Of a DNA stretch of 64,000 nt, positions 45,708-57,777 are shown in pieces (the first letter of the stretch is position 1; each line of letters opens with the position of its first letter). The notes under the pieces are model-generated. The model had not been told where the DNA came from and made no database searches. It saw only the letters and a list, made by a program, of their open reading frames with translations. The stretch comes from Protea cynaroides (Eukaryota; Streptophyta; Magnoliopsida; Proteales; Proteaceae): NCBI GenBank assembly GCA_028583415.1, contig CM053276.1, positions 113,555,502 to 113,619,501 on the forward strand. The letters run 5' to 3'. The translations under genes and the position numbers were made by a program.

Positions 45708-47583
45708 ATGGCTACTGTTCCTGGGCCTTTGATTTGGGAGATCGTGAAGAAGAACAACTCTTTTCTGGTCAAGGAGTTCGGGAATGGAACTGCAAGTGTG
45801 CAGTTCAGTAAGGAGCGTAACAATCTCTACAATGTTAACTCCTTCAAGCACTCAGGTATTTGAGGTTTCAGGGTTTTAAAGTTAATTTTCCCTCAGCATG
45901 GGTCGCTGAGAATTATTTTGAGTTGCTGCGTTAATTTTTTCCTTTTCTCATTGAAAAAATAAAAATAATGGGGATAAATTTAGGACTGGCAAACAAGAAG
46001 ACAGTATCGATTCAACCTGCCGGCAAAGGTTTTTCTGTGATGCTTGCGACGTCCAAGACGAAGAAGCAGAACAAGCCTGCCATCTCTCTCCACAAATCTG
46101 TCATGAAGAATGAATTCCGTAGGATGGCTAAAGCTGTTATCAACCAGGTATTATAGATTCCTCACTTCATGTTGGAACATATCCATCCCTATATTGTTTT
46201 CTGAAGAATATTTTCCAGATAATTACATTTTTTTTCTCCTTTCTCATTCGTTTGTTGTTTTTACACATCTTGCAACCATTCTAATGCCAATGAAATAGGG
46301 ATATTTTAAATTATGGTCATGGTATTTGGGTTTGAAAGCATTGCTGTATAAGACAAAGGCTTTTGTTCTGTCTAGTTTTTCTTTTCGGGCTTTTACACTT
46401 TTCAGTATTTGTGATGTAAGCACGATAATCCTGGTTCACTGTATTCAACTTCACATTTCTGGTGATTGGATGTTTCCAAGCCCATGGATTTAAATTCCTC
46501 ACCCTAACGTAGTAACTATTCTCTGGTGGTCAATCAGTTTTAAGTACCTGACCGAGACTCACAGTACAAAATAATATAGAAGTAAGAATCTACCCTAGAA
46601 TTAGGTTATTTCTTGACTTGCTATAGATTGGATTGAAGCTCGAGTAAAGTCTGTTTAGGTTGCAAGTCTCAGCTGACTCCCTGAGCATTATCCCATATAT
46701 TTTGAGGTTAGCTGGAAAGGTTTTCTTTTTCCGATATTCTGCTGGCTTTAGGGTCATATCTGGTATTAGCCTATGAATGCTCATACATCTGCGAACCCAT
46801 TTCCTGCCTCCTTGCTGTTGTAGGAAAGTAAAAGTTGCAGTGTAACTCTTCTCACTACACTCTGGTAGTCATTTTGTCTCCATTACAGATGGCTAAACCT
46901 TCTTTGTTGATGTTTGTTCGGTCATCTAAACACCTGTTGATGCTACACCAAAGTATTTTGGAATGCATTGTGCTTAATGCTGTGATTTGTTTCATAATTC
47001 CTTCTCAATTTTATTTTCATCTGCATTCATATCATGGATGGGTTGTTTCTTTATTGCTCAAATTCAGCTCCGTCAGGCTTAGTTGGCCCCCTGTTTATGA
47101 GGTCATGAGCTCATTAACATGCAAGAGGATATCCTCTTATTGGGATCTTTAATGGAATTTACCTGTTACGCTTGGACTCTGAACCTTTTGTTTTCCATTT
47201 GGTAAATTGTAGTGCTTCACACCTCGGTAACATGTAGCATTACAGATCTATCCTGTATTTCCATGTGTACTACACTATTTCAGAGAAGATAACTTCAATT
47301 TGATTTCTTTTTCTCTCTCACATTTTGTCAGCTGTATGCTTGCAATGTCAATAACAAAGTAAGGTTGTAATGCCACATACTTCCTAGACATGTTGTGGTA
47401 GGCTGGTAGCACTCCCCATTTACCATTTGCTCTACAGTATTTCGACTTCCGTTTTCAGGAAATTTTTGTCAGTCATATCTAGTGTGTGATGGCAAACCTC
47501 CATCTTATTTGATGAGAAGGTTTCAAAGTTTTTTGTGGTTGCTTTGCATTCATGATTCTCCAAAGATAGCAGCAATGGTAGAG

Positions 47584-47618
<35 letters not shown>

Positions 47619-50600
47619 AGTGATGAGCAGCTAACATGTAAGAAGTAACCTGTAATTGGGATCTTCAATGAAATGTTCTTACGCTTGGCTTCTGAGCTAC
47701 TTTTCTCAACTGATGCAATTTGAATTGTTGTTTATTGTTACTGGTTTTTGTAATGTACGGTTGGTTGTCTTGTTATGTGTGAACCTTGTTTTATCTTTTA
47801 TTTTCTTTATTTTGAGGTCATGAGCTGGTACCTGTTGCGCTTGGAGTCTGTATTTTTTATTTTCTTTTTTTGGGAAATGTAGTGCTTCACACCTTGGGAA
47901 CATGTAGCATTACAGAACTATCCTGTATTAGCATGTGTACTCCACTATTTCAGAGAAGATAACTTCAATATGATTTTTTTTTTCTATCTTTCAACTGTTT
48001 TGATCAGCTGATAATAGTGTTGCGCATTTGTCAATCACAAAGGTAAGGTTGTAATGCTACACACTTCCTAGATGTATTGTGGTAGCCCTCCCCATTTACC
48101 ATTTTCTATACAATATTTGGAATTCTGTCTCCAGGAAATTTTTTATCAGTTGTGTCTTTAGTGTGCGGTGGCAAAACTTTATTTCTAAGAAGGTTTCATA
48201 TTTGTTTGTGGTTGCTTTGCTTTCATGATTCTCCAATGGTAGCAGCAATGGTTGAGGTTTTTTGCAGTGATGAGCAGCTAACATGTAATAAGTAACCTTA
48301 ATTGGGATCTTCAATGAAATGTTCTTACGCTTGGCTTCTGAGCCACTTTTCTCAACTGATGCAATTGAATTGTTGTTTATAGTTACTGGTTGTTGTAATG
48401 TAGAGTTGGTTGTCTTGTTATGTGTGAACTGTGAACCTTATTTATCTTTTATTTTCTTTATTTTGAGGTCATGAGTTGGTTAACATGTAAGACAATGTAT
48501 TTTTAATGGAATTTACCTGTTGAGCTTGGAGTTTGAACTTCTTATTTTTCCTTCTGGGAAATGCTAGTGCTTCACACCTTGAAAACATGTAGTATTACAG
48601 TCCTATCGTCTATTAGCACTTGTACTCCACTGTTTCTGAGAAGATAACTTCAATTCGATTCCTTTTTCTCTCTCTCAACTGTTTTGATAAGCTAATAATA
48701 GTGTTGCACATTTGTCCATCACAAGGTAAGTTTGTAATGCTACACACTTCCTGAACATGTGTTGTGGTAGCACCCCCATTTACCATTTTCTGTACAGTAT
48801 TTGGGCTTCTGGCTTCTGGAGAATTTTGTCAGTTGTATCTAGTGTGCAATGGCAAACCTCCATCTTGTCTGATGATAAGGTTTCAAAGTTGTTTGTGGTT
48901 GCTTTGCTTTCATGATTGTCCAAAGATGGCAGCTTTGGTTGAGGTTTTTTTAGCAGTGATGAGCAGCTAACATGTAAGAAGTAACCCTTAATTGGGATCT
49001 TCAATGAAATGTTTTTACGCTTGGCTTCTGAGCTACTTTTATCAACTGATGGAATTTGAATTGTTGTTTATTCTTACTTGATAATGTGCAGATTGTACAG
49101 TTGGTTGTCTTGTTGTTTTATCTTTTATTTTCTTTATTTTGTAGTCATGAGCTGGTTAACATGTAAAAGGATGTCTTCTTAGGAGGAATTTTTAATGGAA
49201 TTTACCTGTTGCGCTTGGAGTCTGTACTTTTTTTTTTGGGGAAATGCTAGTGCTTCACCCCTTGGGAACATGTAGTGTTACAGATCTATCCTGTATTAGC
49301 ACGTGTACTCCACTATTTCAGAGAAGATAACTTTAATTTGATTTCTTTTTCTATCTCTCAAGTGTTTTGATCAGCTGATAATAGTGTTGCACATTTGTCA
49401 GTCACAAGGTAAGGTTTTAATGCTACACACTTCCTAGATGCATTGTGGTAGCACTTCCCATTTACTATTTTCTATACAGTATTTGGACTTCTGTCTTCAG
49501 GAAATTTTTGTCAGTTCTATTGCGTTGGCTAAACTTTATCTTGGATGAGAAGGTTTCATGAGTGTTGTGGTTGCTTTGCTGTCATGATTCTCCAACGATA
49601 ACAGCAATGGTTGAGGATTTTTGCAGTGATGAGCAGCTAACATGTAAGAAGTAACCCTTAATTGGGATCTTCAGTGAAATGTTCTTACGCTTGGCTTCTG
49701 AGCTAATTTTCTCAACTGATGCGATTTGAATTGTAGTTTATTGTTACCGATTGTCTTAATGTACTGTTGGTTGTCTAGTTATGTGTGAACCTTGTTTTAT
49801 CTTTTATTTTCTTTATTTTGAGGGTCATGAGCTGGTTAACATGTAAGAGGATGTTATCTTAGGAGGAATCTTTTATGGAATTTACCTGTTGCGCTTGGAG
49901 TCTGAACTTTTTATTTTCCTTCTGGGAAATGCTAGTGCTTCACACCTTGGAAACATGTAGCATTACAGACCTATCCTGTATTAGCACATATACTCCACCA
50001 TTTCAGAGAATATAACTTCAATTTGATTTCTTTTTCTCTCAACTGTTTCTGATAATGGAGTTGCACGTTTGTCAATCACAAGGTAAGTTTGTAATGCTAC
50101 ACACTTCCTAGGCATGTGTTGTGGTAGCACCTCTCCATTTTCCATTTTATATACAGTATTTTGAACTTCTCTCTTCGGGAAAATTTGTCAGTGGTATCTA
50201 GTGTACGATGGCAAAACTCCCATCTTGTTATGAGAAGGTTTCAAAGTTGTTTGTGGTTGCTTTGCTTTCATGATTCTCCAAAGATAGCAGCAATGGTCGA
50301 GGTTTTTTGCAGTGATGAGCAGCTAACATGTAAGAAGTAATCCTTAATTGGGATCTTCAATGAAATGTTCTTACGCTTGGCTTCTGAGCTATTTTTCTGA
50401 TGTGAGTTGTATTATCTGTTGTTACTGGTTGCCATGATGCATACAGTTGGTTGTCTTGTTACGTGTGAACTTTGTTTTATCTTTTATTTTCTATATTTTC
50501 CCAGATCATGGATTTTGGGGGTCTAGTGCCTCATCTATTTGGGTTTCAGCATAAAATATCCATAAATTATTTTACCGGCAAAATAGTTCTCTCTCGTGCT

Positions 50601-50855
50601 TCTTGGCTCTCCTAACTTGTTTGCTGCTCTATTTTCTGACTTATTTGTTTTGGGTCATATAGAATTTTATGACTTTTTCATTCATTTTTACCATTTTGCC
50701 GTTGTTTATTATAGGTTGCAGATAACCACTACAGGCCAGACCTGAAGAATGCAGCCCTTGCAAGACTTAGCGCTGTGCAGAGAAGTCTCAAGGTTGGCAA
50801 ATCGGGTGTCAAGAAAAGGAACAGGCAGGGGGTTAAGGCCCGTGGTAGGAAGTGA
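45708..50855 (+). CDS. RPL28: 60S ribosomal protein L28 (eL28)
   Basis: Structural protein of the cytosolic large ribosomal subunit. Coding exons: 45708-45855, 45984-46147, 50715-50855, all GT-AG and in phase, giving 453 nt (150 aa). The plant family is usually about 143 aa. The product starts MATVPGPLIWEIVKKNNSFL, has FGNGTASVQFSKERNNLYN and KNEFRRMAKAVINQ, and ends in a basic tail (VKKRNRQGVKARGRK). The start is supported by AAAATGGC and by the N-terminus typical of the family. A splice acceptor TCATGCAG (ending 45702) five bases before the ATG implies an intron in the 5' UTR, as in many plant ribosomal-protein genes. The last intron is 4567 bp because of a tandem array. No damage is seen in the coding exons. 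Confidence 0.95.
47110..50495 (+). repeat. Tandem array, about five ~684-bp units, in the RPL28 intron
   Basis: The anchor AGTGCTTCAC occurs at 47211, 47881, 48566, 49249 and 49934 (spacings 670, 685, 683, 685). A second anchor, TTCAATGAAATG(T)TCTTACGC or close variants, recurs at matching spacing near 47667, 48315, 49005, 49670 and 50357. Copies differ by scattered substitutions and small indels. The first unit has a poly-T run of 28 or more (47587-47617). The unit has no open frame and no transposon ends that I can see. Confidence 0.93.
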
Positions 50856-53045
50856 AGTAACAAGTGAAATTTTGTGATGTGGTTCTTAGGTTTTCTTTTT
50901 GTTAGTTCCTGTGGACTCACCATTTGTTATTTGGTAGTGAATTGAGTAGGTCTTTTCTGATTCATTTTTAGTATACGATATGAGTAGACTATTTAGGTAG
51001 TCCATGAGCCTTTTGTTTTGAAGGATGAATGTGTTTGGACTTGAATTTTGGTATACACCGTTTTTGTCAATGTTTTCCTGCCGAAACATGGTGAGTTTCA
51101 ATTATAAGGTATTTTCCAAATTTGTGACACCCTCGTGGCCTCCTCTTATAGTCTCTCTCTGCATCGGTGGGGGTGAGCACAAGTAAAGACGGCAATGAGA
51201 CTTGGATGAGATGGTGCATGCATACTAGATTCACTGCATTATTTAACTACATGTTCCATAATTGCATTTGATTGATCTAAAGGAAACTCTTCTTTAGGTT
51301 ATGTTTGGAAGGTAAGAAATGGATAGAAATGAAAAGAAAACATAATAAGATGATTGAAAGCAAGGGGGAGGGTCGAGTTGAGGACCTTCCCATGCGCCCA
51401 CTGCCCAGCGCACAGCAGCATGGCTACTTACATCCATGGTTATAAATCTAGGTATCATATTCGGATGTAATGGAAAACTGACAAGTGTTTAATTCTTATT
51501 AAATGGTATTAAAACAAGCTGGAATGGCCAATTTGGTGTCGGTTTTGGATCTAAGCCAATTCCTGATTACAGCTTGTTTTAATACTATTCCTCAGCAATC
51601 CTTCGTGGGTTGAGAGTTGATACTGAGGTGCAACTTCAGTCTATTGTCATGTTGAACTGAAGTTTCTGTGTGGTTGCTCATGAGAGAATGTATCCATTGG
51701 TGCCTTGGTGAGACAGACATACTATTGTATGAGACCTGCATTCCTTTTTTTTTCTTTTCAATCACATGCTCCCCGCTTCTGTAAGTCGGGCTGTGTTACT
51801 TAGAAATCTGGGGCATATTCCCTATTTTAGCCAATCAACAACAGTATCTCAGTTTGTGTTTCCATGGTACAACTTCTGGCCAATCAAATTGCATCCTAAA
51901 TTCCAGTTATTCCCCAATTGCACACAAAACACTTTGGTATCTGTTCCTCTCCTGTGAAACCCCGAAGTCCAGAAGCTATAATCTAAACTTCATACTTCAT
52001 ATTTGAAATATAGGTTCATGGCTCTCCCAACCCCAGTGTTGGCCCAGACTGGGGTTGACCTAGATGCACTGACGTCTCAATGCATGAGACTTCCACTACT
52101 CTCTCATCACTGTAGGATCTGAAGAGGAACAGAACGTACGCTGTCCTACTCCTCCAAAGTAGAAAGACTATTTCGTATTTTAAACCTGTGACCATCAAAT
52201 TACAATATAACAACTTCACTGTCACACCAGGCTGCTCCTATCACCCCAGATACACAATACTATAATATGCCATTCAACATTCTTATCAAAGTTCACATCA
52301 TGTTTGTTCCACTACTTTTTTTTTTGGTGGGGGACCAAAGGATATTATAGAGCTCAGATTCTCTCAATGTACATGAACCCTTCACGTGACCTTACCACCA
52401 TACACCTGTCCTTTTTATCAAATAAAAAGAAGAAGAATGTCCTGTATGGTTGGTGATGAGGTTACGTGAAGTATCCTGGGATGGAGAGAGGATCCTGACT
52501 AGATATTATTGTTCATAAGAAAACACAAAAGCATATAAGGCTGCCTATAATCCAGACAGAAGTAGAAGAAACCTTACGCACCAACACAAAGAGGCAAACC
52601 AATTATTACTCAATAATAATCGCCTCGCACAGTGGATTGTGAATAATTAGACATTAGAAGAGGGGAATGAAAAATATGCAGGATAAGGAAAGCTCTGTGA
52701 TCTAAATCGTGATCAGAAATCAATCACTGACAATTAGGGAAACGAAACACATTCAATTTCAGTTCTGCACACAATTTTCAGACATTTTTTAATCCATTAG
52801 AAGGGAGAATAGGTGTGCCAGTGACCAACACATTATGTCATTAGCGTTTTTTGGCCTTTCTTCTATACATATGAATATGATGCTGGCCAAAGGATGGGTA
52901 GAGTACAAGTGTAGTTAGCCAGGGATTGTGGGTACACTGATACAGTGACCCAAGACTTACGTGATCCTTGCAGGCTTGTAGCTCCAAACATCTCCCCCAT
53001 CAAAAGCAAATAACCAGGTCCGCTTTTAGATGCAAAGGATCTTAA
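50856..53045. other. Intergenic between RPL28 and RABD2 (tail to tail)
   Basis: Contains the 3' UTR of RPL28 and, on the other strand, the 3' UTR of the Rab gene. No further gene, RNA or element with readable ends was recognised. Confidence 0.6.
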
Positions 53046-56000
53046 TTAAGAAGAGCAACAGGTAGTCTTTTGATTGACTGGCTGACCACGCATTTGCACG
53101 GTTGCTGGCCTGTTGGCATTCATTGCTGGTTGATTCGCCATTCTTCTATACAACGACATGAAAACCAGTGTCAGCACTACAACAAAACACAGATGACAAT
53201 TATTTCTCTTTTAACGACACTATTGATCACAAATATATGTAACCTGAAGCCGTTTACAGTTGGAATTATTATTGATATTTACATGCTGTCTGCCACCTCT
53301 GGCACTAGGACGGGTACCACACCACACTTAAAATCAATGTTACTAATAACATTTTCATCTCTCGAGGTTGTTGGGAGCTACCACTATTTTTTTTTCCCAT
53401 CCCAGACGTCGGATGGCATTCCAACCCCCAAATAATCAGCAATGAATGGGATAGCCATCAGGCAGCCTAAGTGTCATCGGCTACCATTTATACTACTGCT
53501 TCAAATCCATTCAAGCAACCCCACTAAGTATTAGCCCGGCCAAATATATGGATTGTTAAGTACAAATGGGAAAATGGCAATAGCTCACCTATTCTTTATA
53601 TCAGCAGACATGGTCATGAAAGCCTGCTCTACATTGGTTGCATCCTTAGCACTAGTTTCCAAGAATGGAATCCCGATCTCATCTGCAAATGCCTACAGAG
53701 ACCAAAGAAAAACAAAACAGGCATAAATGAGCTCCACAATGACCAAGACATCCACCACAAGAAGCAATATTAGGAACAGTATATTACCTTGGCAGTTTCA
53801 TAGGAGACCACTCTGTTAGCAGTCAAATCACACTTGTTTCCAACCAAAAGCTTGTTCACATTTTCACTTGCATATCGGTCAATCTCATATAACCATTGCT
53901 TGACATTATTGAAGCTTTCTTCGTCCGTAACATCATAAACAATCTAGCAAATAAGGCCAAGACATGCTTCGTGATACATGTAAGCACCAATGCAAAGGAC
54001 ACAACTACCACAACAACAGAAAGCATAAACGTACAATAATGCCATGTGCACCACGGTAATAGCTACTTGTAATTGTCCGAAAACGCTCTTGTCCAGCAGT
54101 ATCCCACTAAGAAAAGAAACAGAGATTCGACCATCGGGGATGGGCAGTGGGTAACTGAGCGGCTTAACAGAACCGAAACCAACTGAATACTTACAATTTG
54201 GAGTTTAATTGTCTTTCCATCCTGCTCTACTGTGCGGATTTTCTAAAGAGGAAAAAAAAAATACTATGATAACAAAGCTGAGCATCATAACAACCCTAAC
54301 TCTGACTTGAATAATATCACTATACTTACAAAATCAACACCAATCGTACTGATGTGACTCTCCAAATACGAATCATCCTACAAAGCACAAAATCAATTGT
54401 TTAAACCTCACTACAACAGGCAAATGAAGTATTGGGATTACTAGTGATACATAATCTTTTATAACTAATAATATTTTGAAGAACTGAGTTAATTTCACCA
54501 TTCATAAAAAAATTTCTAATAATCTTTCTCACCACCATAATTATCAGTTATAAAAGGATTTAACTGCACTTAAGGATCTGTCAATAGTCACATGAAGTGG
54601 GGTTCTTCTGTAATATTTTGCTACACCTAGGGGATTGAGACCCAGAAGAAGATACCCACTATGCTATTTTGATTTCAAGAATGTCATGGTCACACTTCCC
54701 AAATCATCAAACATATCCAAAGGGAAACACTATAGAATGTGCTGCCTCCAGGCAGAAAGTATTGATAAGTCAAACTTCAATAAGTCCAGGAAATGGCAAA
54801 GGTGCAATCAAATAGACCCCAAACCTTTCCATGGAAGAAGCCACAACTGCTGAGAGAAAGCACAACCGAGAGGAGCAAATGACCAACCAAGTTCTTGCTG
54901 GCCCTTCAACTAATGCATGGACAGGAATAGGAAATTCTTCAGGCTCAGTAACTGTTGCTTATTTCCCCTTAGTAGGCCATCCATAAGAAATATTTGCATA
55001 CACTATTCATGATATATTTTCTCAAATTCCTGTCTTTGATCTGTCTTCCAATAGATTGTTTTTTAAGTTACCGATATTTTCCTATTTTTACTTTTTATTT
55101 GATGAAATAATCATCATCTTTTTAGGAATGCACCCCAATAGACACAAAACCCAAGCCATCATCTTCTTTTCAAGGATGCACCCCTTTTGCCACAAAAACC
55201 CATGCCAAGGGGGGAACCAGAAAAAATAATAACAATAAAGTGATTGTTCCTTACCGCAAATCTCAATAGAAGGCATGATTTGCCAACACCAGAATCACCA
55301 ATAAGCAAAAGCTTGAAAAGATAGTCGCTGCACACAGTATGTATAAAATTTCATTACACGATAGAGTAACTAACATATAGACATTAGAAAAAGAACATTT
55401 CACTCCATCTACAACATTGTTAACACCAAAAAGACCCTTTAAAGATTGAAAATGATAATGTGAAAAATATATGAAAAATAAAATCATAAGAATAGTACTA
55501 GATGCAAATAAAATTGGGGGAGGGGGAGGGGGAGGATGTTGATGGAAAGATATGAGAAATGAAAATAAAAAAGAAAGTGAAAGTATGGAAAAAGAATATA
55601 TGATATCAGAAATGAAATCAAAAAGAGGGCAAAAGAATACATACATTTCAACAATTTTACAAATATATATATATTGCATGCACATAAGAATGGCAAATAA
55701 AACTTCAAGAAGCTTCAAGGGTTCCTCACTCATGGCAAAAGTTGTTGCTCCTAAAAATGTCAATTCACCTCATTTTGCCACAATAAGTTTGATCAGCAAT
55801 TAATGTAGTTTCATTATTACAAATAGAACTGCAAGAAACATAGGGATGTGAGACCCCCAAATACCATTAACAAAGATTTGATTTAAACTGTTATAAGTAG
55901 ACAATCTCTCTCTCTCTCGCTCTCTCTCTCTCTCAGAGTAATAAGACTATACAAGAATCCCTACTTCAACTACCAAACCCACCTTTCCAATTATTACACC

Positions 56001-56995
56001 TGCATTCCAAATTTACATGCCACAGTGATCCTGCCGTATCCATGTCACCTTATATCAAACCTTCAATGCTTGTGGACAATGACTCACAGACCTATTTGAG
56101 CCTGACATTCACTTCAATCGCTCACCCTAGCATTCTTACAGCAGCCGATTATAAAGGCTTTCCTACTGCACAGCATAAAATATATATTTCATCTGCGACT
56201 TCTGAAGCAAGTTCGATTAGGAAATTCAACCCCATCCATTCAAGTGTACGCACCCACAAAGCCCAACACTACTACAAACCTCCCCCCTCCCCCAAACGGC
56301 CCAACTTATCAGGGAAAAAAATCCTACAAGAAAATATGGTGTCCGATAATTTACATAACAATTTCTGTCTCAGTAACTACATCAGAACATGCAAAAAAAA
56401 AAAAAAAAGGACTTGAAACCATTAAATTCGTGCTGAATTTTAATAAAATATCATATTTATTATATTCCTCAGCATACTTTCTTCATAGATGATAAGCTGC
56501 GAGGCACTGTCGAATGCATACCTAGGTTTTATGGTGCGCACAGCATAAATGCAGCAGCCAAAATCACTACGAAAGGTACTTCTTTTTTTTTTTTGGGGGA
56601 GGGCCAATGATAGGCCCCATGCTTCAAGGCAAAAAAAAGAACCAAGTGGACAAAAGAGAGACGGTAAAAATACCCAAATTAAGCTACGGATACACATAAA
56701 AGCTGACAATCACCACAAAGCTGAAGAACACCTAAATCTGTTTCCTTCAAAAATTCAGGACGGGAGTCGGAGGAAGAAAGGGGAAAAACTACAGCCAACC
56801 ATGAGATCCAGACCAAGGAAAACATGTCTAAATCAAATAATTAACCAACCATACCTAAAGAAACATGAACATATGCGAAAGTGAATAGCCAGAAACATTT
56901 TTACCAAAAAAAAAAAAAAAAAGCCAGGAACATCCATCCATATAAATCAAACATGCAGGAAAAAAAAAAAAAAACACTTACTATTCAGGATTCAT
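53046..56995 (-). CDS. RABD2: Rab GTPase, RABD2/Rab1 class
   Basis: Small GTPase that directs ER-to-Golgi vesicle traffic; it cycles GTP/GDP and is membrane-anchored by geranylgeranyl groups. Eight exons: 56995-56982, 55327-55255, 54377-54330, 54242-54195, 54106-54035, 53943-53788, 53692-53589, 53142-53046. They sum to 612 nt, 203 aa, the exact family length. Motifs: P-loop GDSGVGKS, switch I region STIGVDFKIRT, switch [17 protein letters not shown] and ETSAK for guanine binding, and C-terminal CCSS for double prenylation. The N-terminus MNPEYDYLFK and VEQAF in exon 7 favour RABD2 over RABD1. The last intron ends TAGAAG, so two acceptors three bases apart are possible (KNRM or KNRRM). All catalytic residues are present. 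Confidence 0.96.
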
Positions 56996-57165
56996 GGCGG
57001 AAATTGGCAACTCAAATCGATCGTTCAATCGAACTTTCGAAACCCCAGGTGCCAAAACACGAAAAAAAAAAAAAAAAAAACTCGAAATTAGGAGTAACTT
57101 CAAACAGATCTGCTTGGGAATGAGAGGAAAAACAGAACCAGCGGGACAAATGCGTCGGAATCCGG

Positions 57166-57173
57166 TATATATA
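57166..57173 (-). promoter_or_regulatory. TATA box of the RABD2 gene
   Basis: The minus strand reads CTCCTATATATACCGG about 170 bp upstream of the start codon, leaving a 5' UTR of about 140 nt if transcription starts 30 nt downstream. There is no competing feature. Confidence 0.55.
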
Positions 57174-57431
57174 GGAGTAAATTTCTGTCTTTACTGAATG
57201 CTTCGTCACCAACACAAGATCAATTCACCTGTCCTCATTGTATTATCTAAATATATATATATTAAATTACGCCTTGGACTCAACAATGTTAATATTTTTG
57301 AGCTTTTGCTGTTGGATGCTCACTGCGCAATACTGACAAGTAACAGAAAATTCTTTGACGTTGGAAACCCTAATATATAATAGGGGCAACAGCAACTATA
57401 TCTCTGACCAATGATTGGATTGAAAAACAAT

Positions 57432-57434
<3 letters not shown>

Positions 57435-57503
<69 letters not shown>
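57435..57503. repeat. (AT)n microsatellite
   Basis: About 34 AT units without interruption, just before the 5' LTR relic of the copia-3 element. Confidence 0.97.
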
Positions 57504-57505
<2 letters not shown>

Positions 57506-57549
57506 TCAGAGTAAATGCGGCATATAATATCAAAAAATGACACTTATCT

Positions 57550-57610
57550 TGATCATGCCACATCCACGCCATCAACCTAGTTTGCCACATCACACTGTCT
57601 GTATTTTTTG
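57550..57610 (+). repeat. Truncated 5' LTR relic of copia-3
   Basis: GCCACATCCACGCCATCAACC followed by TTTGCCACATCACACTGTCTG matches the first part of the 3' LTR at 59948-59995 with few changes. The rest of the LTR and the primer site are missing. Confidence 0.75.
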
Positions 57611-57777
57611 TTTTCTTCCAAGTTCTACCAGATCTATGATCGTTTAGCCCACTCACAGCGATTGAAGATCTGTGAACGTCTCTTCAAGAAGTTCGTCAAA
57701 CAGCCATTCAAAATCTGAGTATTTTCTCTGCAACTCATTTTCTCCAAAGTTCTCGATTTTGGAAATTTGGTTTCTAC

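Noticed and set aside
47432..49004. Several similar minus-strand peptides (MKIPI.GYFLHVSCS) in the RPL28 intron
   Set aside because: They recur only because the 684-bp unit is repeated; length and frame are not conserved across all copies.
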